A stretch of 64,000 nt of DNA from Epiperipatus broadwayi (GCA_028023455.1 JAQFVV010006221.1:9777011-9841010), one strand, 5' to 3'. Shown: positions 26,624 to 38,405, counted from the stretch's first letter. Made by a program: numbers and translations. The notes: generated from the letters alone by a model not told the origin.

Positions 26624-26857
26624 ACCGAAAAGAATCGTGCTTTGCAATCTCCAGGAAATGGTCTTTATAAAAGAAAACTTTGAATAAATTTTGCATAAAT
26701 TACTGCTAAGCTTCGCTTAAAATCTCAAGGTAAGCTGACACTCCCAAGATAAGCTATGAATATGGAGACTTAAGTTCTCTGAAAGCACTAAACCTTATAA
26801 TTTTTTTCTAATAATACTAAGCTTCCCTTTTTTGCATAAAGTACAATTTAAAACTTA
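26358..26857. repeat. 29-bp inverted repeats around the PLE fragment
   Basis: TAAGTTTTAAATTGTGCTTT and the following bases at 26358-26386 are complementary to 26829-26857 with one mismatch in 29. A 15-bp direct repeat ACTTATAACAATTTT also occurs at 26306-26320 and 26853-26867. PLE copies are known to carry repeated or inverted end sequences. Confidence 0.7.
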
Positions 26858-26867
26858 TAACAATTTT

Positions 26868-27446
26868 ATAATTTAATAAAATTTGTTCCATAAAATTTTT
26901 TTTTAGAATTTCTGGACAAGAACACAGATCCAACTTGTGAAAGGAAATATGAAATTGTCTAGTATTCATGTTTGATTTTATCCTTGATATTAGTATTTAA
27001 GAAAGCAGAAATGAAATCTTATAATAATAAAGTATTCAAATACGTAAATAAAACATGACTAGTAAGTTGAAAACATGTCTAAATACTCTAAAGTTATTTA
27101 AATATAATTATTTCATTTCTACTAACTATAAAACCCATAAATCTTATATCTTCTAATGGAATTTTTAATATGCAATAATATGAATAATGCAGAAGGCAGT
27201 AATGGTATAGTTTATGCTGCCAACTACATAATAAATGCATTTGAAATAAGGTGAATAATATGTTTATTTTCTGAAAATTCAGGTAGAATAATTACTAAAC
27301 AAAATAAATAAATTGTCTTTATTTGACCATTGAAATGTATTCTCAAAAATAATTAATGACGAAAACTTTATTAAAGTAGATTTACTGATAAACGAATGTG
27401 CTAATGCGATAATGTCATAATAGCAACGAAACAAAAACGTATTTAA
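26868..27446. other. AT-rich stretch without recognised genes
   Basis: Nothing recognised. Confidence 0.5.
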
Positions 27447-28201
27447 TTAACCCTTAAACCGCTAATTAAATCATTGGTTGTATGAGATAAAAATCAAATC
27501 TTTTAATTGGCCAACTCACAAACTGAAGACAAAGCCTATTGTTAAAACATATTCGTCTATAATATTAAATTCAACTCAGATACGTTTATAAAAAGTATAT
27601 AATTAATTTTTCAGGTCATGAAGAAAACGAAAGTTCTTTCAAAAATAAATTGCTATTTATTTATTCTAAGATATTCTATATCGGCAACATAAAAGTTATA
27701 ATGTAAACAAAAAGATCGACTTTTACGTTATAGAAAAGTAAATATTTCTTTTTACTACATCTTCAATATATTTACTTAAATCTTCAATATTTTTCGAAAA
27801 TAATTTTGTTTTTTTATTATTCTCTCTGAAAATTATGTTTAATTTCCATAAATATTATTTAATAATAATTTAAATCGTATTCGAAATGAAAATCTCAGCG
27901 TTTTTCTTTATTTTCTTTGATCAGGCAGTTTCTTTGTTCTTTCCAGCCAATCAGAATGTCTTTTTCGGCTGAGAGCATGCTAAGAACCAATCACAAATAA
28001 TGTTCCTTCTTTGTTTAGGTTTAAAATGCGTTTTTTTTTATTTTTTACTTCTAAAATAAATCGGAAGATGTCACCATCGTACAGAACTTTTAAAAACGAA
28101 TTAAATACGTATTTAACGAATTTTATCGTATAAAAACGAACTAAGTTAGAGTGATTTTAGGTGTCGACGAGGAGTCTCGTCGAGCGCGGGAAAAGGGTTA
28201 A
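27447..28201. mobile_element. piggyBac-like non-autonomous element
   Basis: TTAA at 27447-27450 and 28198-28201 directly bracket termini CCCTTAAACCGC and, read inward from the right, CCCTTTTCCCGCG. TTAA duplication plus CCCT-type ends is the hallmark of piggyBac elements. Just inside the right end lies a palindrome CGACGAGGAGTCTCGTCG. About 750 bp with no long ORF, so transposition would depend on a transposase from elsewhere. The interior contains CCAATCAGAATG and CCAATCACAAAT, which resemble CCAAT boxes. The terminal repeats are imperfect (about 9 of 13), so the call is moderate. Confidence 0.45.
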
Positions 28202-28295
28202 TAATAAAATATTTATTTACAACATATAACAATCCGTATAATAGAAATATTTATTTACAATAAACATTATTATTTCTTTTTAATCTGCTATATTA

Positions 28296-28354
28296 TATAT
28301 ATAGAGCCCGCAAAACAAGCTCTTAACAAGCTTGTTATGCGGGCTCTATATATA
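28296..28354. repeat. strong hairpin
   Basis: Arms of 26 nt (TATATATAGAGCCCGC then AAAACAAGCT, against AGCTTGTTATGCGGGCTCTA then TATATA) differ at one position, with a loop of about 7 nt. The GC-rich GAGCCCGC part makes it stable. No T-run or other terminator feature accompanies it. Confidence 0.85.
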
Positions 28355-28772
28355 ACATTTGTAAATACGAGCTTTATTAAAATTAGGTCATGTGGCATCT
28401 GACTTGATTTTTTATCATTTTATTAATCTGTTATATTATATTGACAAATAGTAATACATTTTACACATGGGTGCACTTTTCTTAAAATCATTCCTAACAA
28501 ATTCATAACACAAGTTATATTCACTATCCAGCAGTTCTCTCATCTATCAAATACGGTCTTGATTTTGAACATAGTACCCATAGAGTAACAATGATACATT
28601 TATATGCCTATATCCAGGCCACTAGTAAGATACTTAATACTTTTCATGACCCAAAACAATTTTAAAAAATCAATGTGGAGACACTTTATAAATTTTTTTA
28701 AAAAATAGGAATAAATATTATGGCAATAAACATCACATGATCACCATTTCTTGTGCTCACTTACAACTGTTA

Positions 28773-29140
28773 TTCAAACGAGCAAAACTCACTATATGTA
28801 TTGCCACACACAACATGCTAGAGTAATCAATGGATGCCAAAAGGCTTGTGCATAAAATCTCCATCTAGTGCCTATATGACTATATAGGCTAATGAGCTTG
28901 GATTGAAAATATTAAGATATTTTCAATTTAAGACTTATAGTTTTGAAATTAAGTGAATATAAAAGGTGGCTGATAGATGGTTGCATTAGATCCTAAGATC
29001 TAGGTGGATCCAAGGCACCTCACTGATAAAGGTCACAAGCCAGAAACTAATCTGGAATATTGGATGAGTAGGCACTAGATGGGGATTTTATGCACAAGCC
29101 TTCTGGCATCCATATGTATAGTGAGTTTTGCCTGTTTGAA
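28773..29140. mobile_element. F2 TA-flanked foldback element, copy 2
   Basis: Terminal repeats TTCAAACGAGCAAAACTCAC and the complement of GTGAGTTTTGCCTGTTTGAA, flanked by TA (28771-28772 and 29141-29142). The interior has a piece (GATCCTAAGATCTAGGTGGA) shared with copy 3. The left arm is shortened, so only the right arm has a hammerhead-like motif. Confidence 0.8.
29023..29052 (+). ncRNA. hammerhead-like motif in F2 copy 2 (degenerate)
   Basis: CTGATAA, helix GTC/GCC region with loop ACAA, then GAAACTAATC. Position 8 is A instead of G, and helix III is weakened (GTC to ATC), so loss of activity is expected. Confidence 0.4.
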
Positions 29141-32100
29141 TAAATATTATGCATGCTAAATACACATTGATATAATATTAATGATACCTATGTTGGAGGA
29201 GGGAAATACAGCTGCTCAGCAATTATAATATATTTTAAGTGAAAAATTATAGCAGAGTTAATATTGACATATAAGATACACATGGCTTTAGATATTTGCA
29301 ATACACTAAAATATACTAGCATTGAAATTCGAATAAAGAAAATAAAAACTAGTAAAAATACAAATGGGGACTCATTAACTCTATATGGGCAGTGCTGATA
29401 AATAAATGAACTGCACTCTCACTTGTGGAGGAGCTAAATGCATATAAAAGTAATATATAACATTCACCTAAAAATTACCTAAAGGAATAACATTAATAAT
29501 AAGAGGCATGGAGCTAATAATAATCATAAATAAATGAATAATTATACATCTTGTATGTATGTACAAGAAGTCATATCATTTATTAATTTGGCCTAACATT
29601 ATATGTGTACATCAATGAAACTGTCATTGCATAACGATGACAACATTCAATTTAAAAGCTATCTAAAACTCTCTCACATACACTGACACTTATAATATCT
29701 TCATTTATAAATACTTATTAAATTATTTAAACTTAACTAATAATTTAGAACACTCTAGATTAATAATAAGATGAACTCATAGAATAAACCCTTTTATCAT
29801 ATATCTTACCAATTCTGTTTTTTGGATATCAACATTATAAACATATTTGCAATATCATAAATAATATTAAGTATAATATACAATATCTAATTAAATAGTG
29901 CATAAATCATAATTATAAATAGTTTCAAATATACTCAAAAATTATATATGTTGAATATAATATCCTTCTTCAACTTAGAGATCAAGGTTCTTTTTTTTAA
30001 TAAAAAAAAATTATCTCATTTGTTCTAGTCATTTTTATTATTATTATTTTCTTTGGATGATACAGCAACAGATAGTCTTTCAAAATGAATGGCAAGAGTT
30101 GACAGCAGATTATGGAAATAGCAGAGTTTCTTTTATAACACATTTCTAATGGCAATGAAAATCAAAGGAGTAATGGGCAAAAAGATAATATAAATTATCA
30201 ATTATTTTTCATAAAGTTTCATATCATAAGTTGATATTTTAGCAATATTAATTACAATGATGCAAGCTTAAATTACTTTTTTCTTTTCTAAATATAAGCA
30301 ATTTGTAAAACAATTCAAACAGATATACAAATGAACTTGAGATGAATAGCCATGTTAATTCAATGTTAGCTTATCTATTTTAACATGAAAATATTGAATC
30401 AAGTTTTTCCTTAGGACATTCAGTAGACTGATTTTTATGATTTTATTTTTCATTATAGTTTGTTAATATAAATTCAAATAACTGTCATTCCTTGTTTTTA
30501 ATAAATTCAATACTTTGATAACAGTTCATTACTTTCATAGTTAATTTAGCATAAACATAATAATTTCTTTAGCAATTTAAATTAGTATTAATAACTACTT
30601 AAAAGAGTAATTAAATTTTTGAAGATAATTATGATAGCAAAAAGTTTGAAGTTGACTAATTTTTGAATATAAGAATAAAATACTTTGCCTTATGTGCACT
30701 GTTTTCTACTGCTTCTTTTGAAATTACTAGGTTTTTAAAAACAACTTTATAAGATGTATTTTTTGATAAGCCAGATAAAACATATACTTTAGGTGTAATA
30801 CTGCAATGGATAACTTGTTGACTCTTATTCAGACATGGGGATCCATAATGAATTGAACTTAAATTTTTTAAAATTGACTTTTTTAAAAAATAATAGTTAA
30901 ATACAACCAGTCAATTTAATTCAAAACTAAAGTGAAGTTAAAAATCATTAATAAAAAAGAATGAAAATGTCTATTCTTTTTATCTTAGTGTGTGTGTTTT
31001 CTTTATATGCACATGTCCATCAAGATTTTCTACTGCACTTCCTGTATTTAAACCAATCCTCTTCATGTATTCATTGCAATGTTTAAATTAATAGTGCATT
31101 ATTGACTTTCACAATTGATTAATTTAATCTCGACCTTTATCAATCCAGGTCATTCAATCATGTAATATCTAGGCTATAATGAACTTGGCTAATTATAATT
31201 TTATTAACTCTATTTAATTAATTAATAAATTATTTATTTAACTCAGATAAAATTATTCATTTATTTTCAAATTCAATATTTTTTTATTCAAATACACTAT
31301 TTTTACTTTGTTTAACTCTGTTAATTATTCCAATCAAAAGCTTTAAATATTAGAAATTGATTTGATAAACCCCCTTTTTTTAAAAAAATACATTTATTTT
31401 TAATAAATATTTTTAACTTTTAATATTTCATAGGCATGCTCCAAACACTCAGACAAACACATGTACATTAAATATAATCATTATTTTTAAAAAAAGAAAA
31501 TAAATTCATTACTGACTAACATTGAAAACCAATTGAAATTGATAATTATCCTAATTAATTATACTTAATACCTTTAAAATTTGAATTTTAACATCTTATC
31601 TAAACTGACATTTAATAAACTATTACTTTTAAACTATTTATTTTAAAATTAACAACTAAATATTCTAATAGAGCTAACTTATTTGAAACATTGCAAACTC
31701 TAAATTAACTCATTTTTGGTTTCAAACTATTAATTTTAGTCTTTTGAGCAAATATTAATTAATTTAAATTATTTTTAAATAAGTAAAAGCTGATTAGGTT
31801 AATTAGATTACTTTAATCTATACTATTAAAACATTTAACATAAGATTTTTTATTATAATAGTACTACTAAGAAAATTGATTTATTATAATCTAAAATTTT
31901 TTTAATGCTTTAAATCAATATTTTTAATCCACAGGATTAAATATATTGTTAGAATATATATATATGATTAAGCTTGATCACAAAAAATAATTTCATATTA
32001 TTTATAAGAAAACCTTTAATTTTTGTTTAGAGGTTTTTCATAAATTGAAGATAAATTCCTAATATATATTCCATATACTTTTGTTATTGTAGTTATTATT

Positions 32101-32327
32101 TTTTATTGTTAGCATAGTAAATAAAAATGGTTGGGTTACTCACCAACATGATTCAATCAGTTGATATTTAGAAATAAATTCAAGATGAAAAAAACACTGT
32201 GGTCTTATTCCCAGATCTCCGAAGTTTAGCATTTTTTATTCTTCTTTCTCTTCTTATGTATGATTTCTATATTTTACATATCATACCATTTTTATCTTTC
32301 TTAGACATTTCAACAATATTATTTTGT
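29141..32327. other. AT-rich stretch without recognised genes
   Basis: About 3 kb of very AT-rich DNA. No coding relic, RNA or repeat family recognised on either strand. Confidence 0.5.
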
Positions 32328-32371
32328 ATCAAACTTTATTATTACAGTTTTGACTGTAAAAATAAAGTTTG
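32328..32371. repeat. hairpin
   Basis: ATCAAACTTTATTATTACAG pairs with CTGTAAAAATAAAGTTTGAT around a TTTTGA-type loop. Outer sequences ATACCATTTTTAT and ATAAAAAATGGTAT extend the pairing. Probably a small foldback element. Confidence 0.7.
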
Positions 32372-32819
32372 ATAAAAAATGGTATTATGTCTGAAGTTTG
32401 TGATTAAAACACCAGTTGATGTTTTTTGAAGAGAAGATTAATATGTTGTGATTTATTACATTTACAATATAATGAATTATATCTTAAAATTTATAAAATT
32501 GTCAACTAAAATAGTGATTGTAATTGAAGGCAAAAAAGGTTAAGAATTTCTAGGTTAAGGACTTAGCCTGCCATTCAATGAGATTATTTACTTAGCTACA
32601 CACGGTGTACTTATAATTATAAATCATTTTTCAAATAAAGAAATTAAAAGAACTATCTAATATTAAATAGTACATTGACAACTTCATGAAATTAAAAAAT
32701 AAATAAAAACGATCATTAATTTTGAAAAATCAACATGTATAGTCTATAAATATTAAAAGCAATGCAATAACAAAAGAAGTGAGATTCTTTATTAATAATC
32801 CATGGAAGAATAACATTGA

Positions 32820-33440
32820 GAAAATTAGTGGAATAACAGATAGGATGACAAGATTAGTTTTTCAACATAAGAAACCAAATGCAAATTATTAAGATTTATG
32901 TCCCAGTAGGCACAAGATCAATGAATATGAAAGACATTTGATTCTATAAGCATTTTAACAGTGATTAAAGCTTTAAACCATCAAAATATTCACTTAGAAT
33001 AATGTCATATTCTGAAGAGTGTCTATCAAAATGAATCATCAGGGATTAGATTACATAGCAATACTAAGAAGATTAACATAGAAATGGGTGCATAATAAGA
33101 TGACTCCATATCTTCAATTTTTTTACACCAGTTTTACAAAAAGTATTTTAAGGATTAAAAGTAAATAGAAATTATTGAAGTCATCTCGATTTTACAGATA
33201 ATATGATTATTTTATCAAACAATGCTGCAGAGCTTTAGTAAGTTATCACATGAAAGTAAAAAACTGAGACTAAAGATAAATGCCCAAAAGATTAAAGTAA
33301 TATAATGACATATATAATAGACAGACAATGCATTTTTGATAAGGCTAAAAGGTTATTTTAAGGCACATTAAGCTTAGATTAAAAAAATATAGTTTTAATA
33401 AATAAAAGCTGCAACAAATTCACTTTATTTATGCAGTTAA
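32820..33440 (+). pseudogene. decayed RTE reverse transcriptase
   Basis: In shifting frames this recovers the same order as the 55.9-57.5 kb RTE: ITDRMTRLVF (fingers), FDSISILTVIKALNHQNI (motif A region), CHILKSVYQNESSGIRLHS, NIEMG then DDSISS (motif B), FTDNMIILSNNAAEL (motif C, with the second catalytic Asp changed to Asn and FADD read as FTDN at about 33191-33202), then LSHESKKLRLKINAQKIKV. Many stops and frameshifts. An old, inactive copy in the opposite orientation to the better one. Confidence 0.85.
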
Positions 33441-33590
33441 AGTGGTGTCATGATAAATTAGAATGGAATAGAAATAAAGTTACTGATAATAAACATTGAA
33501 TAGCTCTTTCTTATTTACATTCTGTTTTAACAAAAAAAAATATATAAAAAAGTCTATAATAAAAGTTTTCATTCACTAACAATTAATCAT

Positions 33591-33850
33591 ATTTACTAAG
33601 GCTATAACCTCAAGAATATGCACATAAAAATGCAATAGTAGGGACCTCTACAGGTCTTAACGACAAGCTTACATTTTGGAAGAAAAGAGGGGAACCTTAT
33701 TTACTTCAACCTACTTTCTATATAAATAGGTGAAGCTGAAGAGGTTAGATCTATGAGCATGAATCTATTCAATACTTCACTGATTAAGTCCACAATTTCT
33801 ATTACCCATTAGTACTCATAAAATCTTTCGATTTACAATAAATCAATGGA
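33591..33850. mobile_element. F1 element, copy in reverse orientation
   Basis: Begins with ATTTACTAAGGCTATAACC, passes through GGGACCTCTACAGGTC and the AGAGGGGAACC region, and ends near TTTCGATTTACAATA. This is the complement of the interior of the 9.3-kb copy. The second terminus is missing. Confidence 0.8.
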
Positions 33851-33914
33851 AAAATCTTATAGTTAGAAATCTATTATGATAATTTTAAGTTGTAATTATG
33901 AATTTTATTTAAAT

Positions 33915-34250
33915 GCACACTGATTACATAAGTAATATTTACTAAGGCTATAACCTCAAGAATATGCGTGTGACTTGTTGTAAATTGAAAGATTTCACAA
34001 GCATTGATATGTAATAAGAAATGTGGACTTAATCAGTGAAGTATTGAATAGCTTCATGCTCTCAGATCTAACCGCTTCAGCTTCACCTATTTATATAGAA
34101 AGTAGGTTGAAGTAAAGAAGGTTCCCCTCTTTTCTTCTAAAATGTAAGCTTGTGATTAAGACCTGTAGAAGTCCCTACTATTGCATTTTTACATGCATAT
34201 TCTTGAGATGATAGCCTTAGTAAATATTACTTAGGTAATCAATGTGTGTT
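33915..34250. mobile_element. F1 element, copy in forward orientation
   Basis: Left terminus ATATTTACTAAGGCTATAAC and right terminus with AGCCTTAGTAAATATTACTT. The pairing continues outward through CACTGATTACATAAGTAAT and ATTACTTAGGTAATCAATGT, further than in other copies. The left inner arm is deleted. It lies about 65 bp from the oppositely oriented copy, so the pair forms a larger inverted repeat. Confidence 0.8.
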
Positions 34251-34361
34251 TAACAATTAATCAATAAAACTAAAAATAAAATTGATCCCAGAAAATATTC
34301 ACATTTTGGTCATGTAATTAAATAAGTGTAACAAAGATATTGTGGATAAGATTAAAGCAAT

Positions 34362-34499
34362 ATATATATATATATATACATAACCATTAGAAACCAGTCA
34401 ACACTTAGACAATGCCAATATAGATAACAATCAACAATTTCAAACTATTGCCAATGCAACATCTTTTTAACAATAAAGGTGGAATCCCATCTTTATTTA
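34362..34499. repeat. (TA)n tract followed by F4 repeat, copy 1
   Basis: 34383-34499 shares CAATCAACAATTTCAAACT, GCAACATC and AATAAAGGTGGAATCCCA with 44391-44482 and 57556-57672. The 34- and 57-kb copies follow an AT or CA/TA microsatellite. Function and class unknown, perhaps a SINE. Confidence 0.7.
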
Positions 34500-34680
34500 T
34501 ATATATATATATATAAATAATTATATATATATAATAAAGTAATAAATATAATGGTAATTAACTATTACATACAGTTTTTCAATCCACAGAAGTACTTTCA
34601 GTTAATTATTTAATGTTCTTCAACTGCCATTAAATTCAAAAACATAATGGAAGCAAATATCATCAATTCAAATCCTATGA

Positions 34681-36060
34681 ATCCTGAATATTAATGTTAG
34701 CAGCTTATCTATTAATTATATTCATTTCATTTCTACTTATTAAAATTGTATCCTTAATTTTTTTTATTATAGTTATTCTCTTCCTAAAAAAGCTTAACAT
34801 TTTCAATATCTAACTTTAATTTATATGTACATATCCTTTCATGATCCAAGAAATATGAAGCAGTCATTAAATCATTATTATTTTTTACTTTTTACATGCT
34901 TACATAACAATTAACCCTCATCTAATTTTTTCTCTATACTGCACTTCGATTCACCTATATATAATAACATACATTCACAAATAATTTGACAAACATTACT
35001 TTTTTGCTTGACAGGTGTGACCCTTTTACAATTATTCACTAATTTATTAACATTATTTGTAGAAAAAAATGAAACATTTAACACATTTTTATATATATAT
35101 CCTTAAAAAATTTCACTTGAGCTTTTGATATATATGGAATAAATATACATTTTTTATTATCGATCTTCAAATTCTTTAAATCATTATGCCTCTTTTTAAA
35201 TTGACTTAAAGTATTATTAATCTGTTCAATCTTATAGCCAACTTCAAGCAATTTCTTTACAGATATTTCAATATTTTTTAATTTATTACTTTGGTAATGA
35301 TATAATTTTTCACTACAAACAAAAAAGATCTAAAAGTTGCCATCTTATGCATAACTTTTGATTTACAATTTATATATTCCCTTTTTTACAATGGTTTGAT
35401 TACTAATTTATAATTTAACATACTACTATCTCTTGTAATAAATAAAGCCAAATACTTAATATTTTTGTCCTGTTCTATTTCAATAATCAGTTTCAAGCCA
35501 TTCAAATTATTTAATTCTTTTACAAGCAAATTTATAGTAACTTGTATGACAACAAACAAAAACATCATCCACATATCTTTTGTAAATTTAATATCTTTAA
35601 AAGTACACATGTCTAAAATTTTACTCTCATATGTAGACAAAACAAAATTGCAAACTTGTGCAACAACAGGCTGATCCATAGGCCAATGTTTAGATATTTT
35701 ATAATATTTACCTTAAAAAAATCACTCATGTTATCATCAAATTTTTTTAAAGAATCAATAACAATTTTATAATGTATTTCCTTTACTTTTTAATGCATGT
35801 TCAATACCTTTTATGGATTCCACTCTATCAATAGAACCGTACATTTCTATTACATTTAACGAAGCAACAACGTCATTCTCATCAATTACTGTATTTTTAA
35901 TTTTAGCTACAAAATCAAAAGATGAAGCAATATATTTTCCCCAAATAACTAAAATCTCTTATAACAGCTTACAAATAATATATTTAGATGTCTGATATAT
36001 AAACAACCACCAAAATCTATCATAATTCACAAGGGATGTCCTTCTTAATGTAATTTTATA
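34681..36060 (-). pseudogene. Penelope-like element, RT plus GIY-YIG (copy 2, decayed)
   Basis: The minus strand, read from 36060 downwards with frame changes, gives a PLE. RT segment SSFDFVAKIKNTVIDEND then VASLNV, in which the motif A Asp appears as Asn (about 35850-35940); a DQPVVAQVCNFVLSTYESKI segment (35620-35679); RYVDDVFVC with the YVDD box at 35575-35564 in a shifted frame; LLVKELNNLNGLKLIIEIEQ and DLFITRD-like text (35386-35520); then NNCKRVTPVKQKSNVCQI leading into LLYIGESKCSIEKKLDE, the GIY-YIG start, and a C-terminal part with SYFLDHERICTYKLKLDIE down to about 34681. At least two frameshifts and several stops. The C-terminal half aligns with the 52-kb copy, so both belong to one PLE family. 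Confidence 0.9.
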
Positions 36061-36566
36061 TTTCCAAAAATATGAGGACATATAGTGCAAGAAGGATATA
36101 TACTATAGTGTGTGTATATATATATGTAATTATTGAAAATCTTTAAATATGTGGATATTTTTAATCATAAATCTTAAATAGATCCTACAGAATTAACAGT
36201 ATTTTTTAGAATATAAAAGAATGGATATATGATCATGTTTATAATCTTAAAGAAATACATATGATTTGCACTGAATATAATGACAAAAATTAAAAATTAA
36301 TGAAGTCAGGTTCATTAATAAAGCAGATTCAGTGATGAACAGAAAATCTACTTAATCTTATTGAATACATTTTGCAAAATAAAGCTTTAAATATATAATT
36401 TTGCATCATGGTTTTTTTAAAAAATATAATACCACTTTTTGACAAGGTGTTTAGCACTAAAAATGTAGATTATATTTGTATTTAATGTTTTTCATTGTTT
36501 TTTTTAATGTATGAAATGATACTAGTATTGTCCTAATTTATGTTTTTATATAAAGCAGAAAAATAG
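36061..36566. other. AT-rich spacer
   Basis: Upstream side of the PLE relic. No further coding sequence recognised. Confidence 0.4.
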
Positions 36567-36736
36567 GTAGAAGAGAGAAAGGGAGTGAGGGAGGGGGAGA
36601 GGAGAGAGAAAGTGAGAGAGGGAGAAGGGAAGGGAGAGGGGAGGGAGAGAGAAAGGGAAGGAGGAGGGAGGGAAAGAGAGAGGGGAAGAAAGAGAGGAAG
36701 ATGGGGAGGGAGAGAGGAAGAGGGTGGGAGAGAGAT
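36567..36736 (+). repeat. homopurine GA/GGGA tract
   Basis: About 170 bp almost entirely of A and G on the + strand (GAGAGAGGGAGAAGGGAAGG type). The minus-strand open frames rich in Ser, Pro and Leu here are by-products. Polypurine tracts of this length can form triplex structure. Confidence 0.95.
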
Positions 36737-37480
36737 TTTTGACTTTGAATGAGCAAACAAAAATAAGTTAGATGGATTAGGTTAACAAAGATGATGTAGT
36801 GAAAATAAATAAATAAATGAAGACTTTTAAAAATGGTATAAAATTGAAGTAAATGTTGCAAAAAAGATTACTTTTGAAGCTTTTATAGAATATAAAGATA
36901 GTGAAAAAAGTTTACTGATTATCTAAAAAAAGAAGGTACTAGTAAACTATTCACTGTGCAGCCTGTGTTGGCGCTGTTTCGTGTAAAAACACAGAATTAT
37001 AACGCTTTCACGGCCGAACCTACAGCTAATAAACGAGTGATCATTAATATACAAGTAGATCGTATGTAGTGGTTATAATACGCCACCAATTACTTCCGCG
37101 TATCAATAACACTACGTCTACTAACAATACTATGATCGTATAGTTTGCCATTGATTTTATTGCAGGTTGAATTCCTATGCATATTGACAGAATTTGTATC
37201 GTCGCTAGAATTTAAGATGAGAGTGTGAGCATTGTCTTCTTTTTCAAGTGTTTATTTGTTGATGTTTATGATTTTCTGTATTTCTCAACTGAAAGATTTT
37301 TGCGTACTAGTAATTTTCAGCTATGTCAAAGTTTTTTTTTTTTTGGCTAATTTTGGCTTTTTTGGGGGTCAAAAAAGACAAAGTAAAATTTCTCAAGCTC
37401 TCTGGCAGACGATTGGAGTTGTTTGCGGAAAAATACCATTTCTGTCGTGACTCGGACGAGAGTTGAAAAAGAAGAACAAA

Positions 37481-37729
37481 ATGTCTACCACGTTATTATA
37501 TTTGTGGGACGTCCCAAACAGAGAAAGTGAGGCAGTTGTATTTTTTCAAGCCCAAAACATCCTGCCATTCGTTACAGTTGATTTAATTCAGTCATATGTG
37601 GTTAATAAATTTATTTTCTGGAAAGAATTTGTGTATTGTTTGCGATTATTTTTATCTGTAAATCATGTAATTAAGACCCAGAATGACAGTGTTAAAAAGG
37701 GGCGGCGTAGTTTGTTGGACATCTCTTGA
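37481..37729 (+). CDS. short ORF inside the 1.48-kb element
   Basis: ATG at 37481, 82 codons, beginning MSTTLLYLWDVPNRESEAVV and continuing FFQAQNILP, ending KKGRRSLLDIS. The N-terminal pattern (aromatic/W, acidic, FFQ-xx-ILP) is faintly like the start of Merlin/ISXO2-type transposases, but no zinc-binding cysteines or DDE residues are present. If related, it is a truncated remnant. The frame sits centrally between the inverted repeats, as a transposase relic would. Confidence 0.3.
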   Translation: MSTTLLYLWDVPNRESEAVVFFQAQNILPFVTVDLIQSYVVNKFIFWKEFVYCLRLFLSVNHVIKTQNDSVKKGRRSLLDIS

Positions 37730-38271
37730 TTGATTGGTTTAATTTTTTTTTTTAAAAAAAAAACTTCTTCTTTTGACATACCTATTCGTTCCGTTTAGAA
37801 GCAAAAAGAGGTTTTTTGTTGTTGTTGTTTTAAATCAATAAACAGCACGTTAAGTAGATTTTAAAAATGAACCCGAGTTTAATTTTTGTTGTTAAAAAAA
37901 AAATAAAAATACCGGATGTTTTATTGAAAAAGTTAAAACTGTCTCTTATTACTTTGAAATGTATCGAATCCAAAACCAAAAAATAAAAGACGTATGTAAA
38001 AAAGAAACAGTAGATTTAGAATGGAAATCACCCCCACCCCCCCAAATAAAAGCGTATGTCAAAAATTATGTACTTTTGAGATCCAAAAAAAAGGTCAAAG
38101 TCTCCTTTATAGTTTTAAATTTATCAAATGAAAACAAAAAAAATAACAATATATTAAATATTAAAAAAATAATAATAATTATGTCCAAAACAAACAACAA
38201 CAATATATGAAATATTAAAAAAAAATATTACAGCCGTATGTTAAAATACGATCTATTAGATAAAAAAAAAT

Positions 38272-38405
38272 CTAGCGGCCCGGTAATGTTATAACGCTCT
38301 GTTTTTAACTAGAAACAGCGCCACCAAAGGCTGCACAGCTAGCGGCCTGGTAATGTTATAACGCTCTGTTTTTAACTAGAAACAGTGCCACCAAAGGCTG
38401 CACAG
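38272..38405. repeat. 67-bp tandem duplication of the right terminus
   Basis: 38272-38338 and 38339-38405 are adjacent 67-bp units (CTAGCGGCC...CTGCACAG) that differ at only two positions, so the duplication is recent compared with the divergence between left and right ends. Confidence 0.95.

Noticed and set aside
35465-35995. Plus-strand frames over the PLE
   Set aside because: Antisense shadows of the PLE coding strand.
36533-36861. Minus-strand frames rich in Ser/Pro/Leu
   Set aside because: They arise from the homopurine repeat tract.
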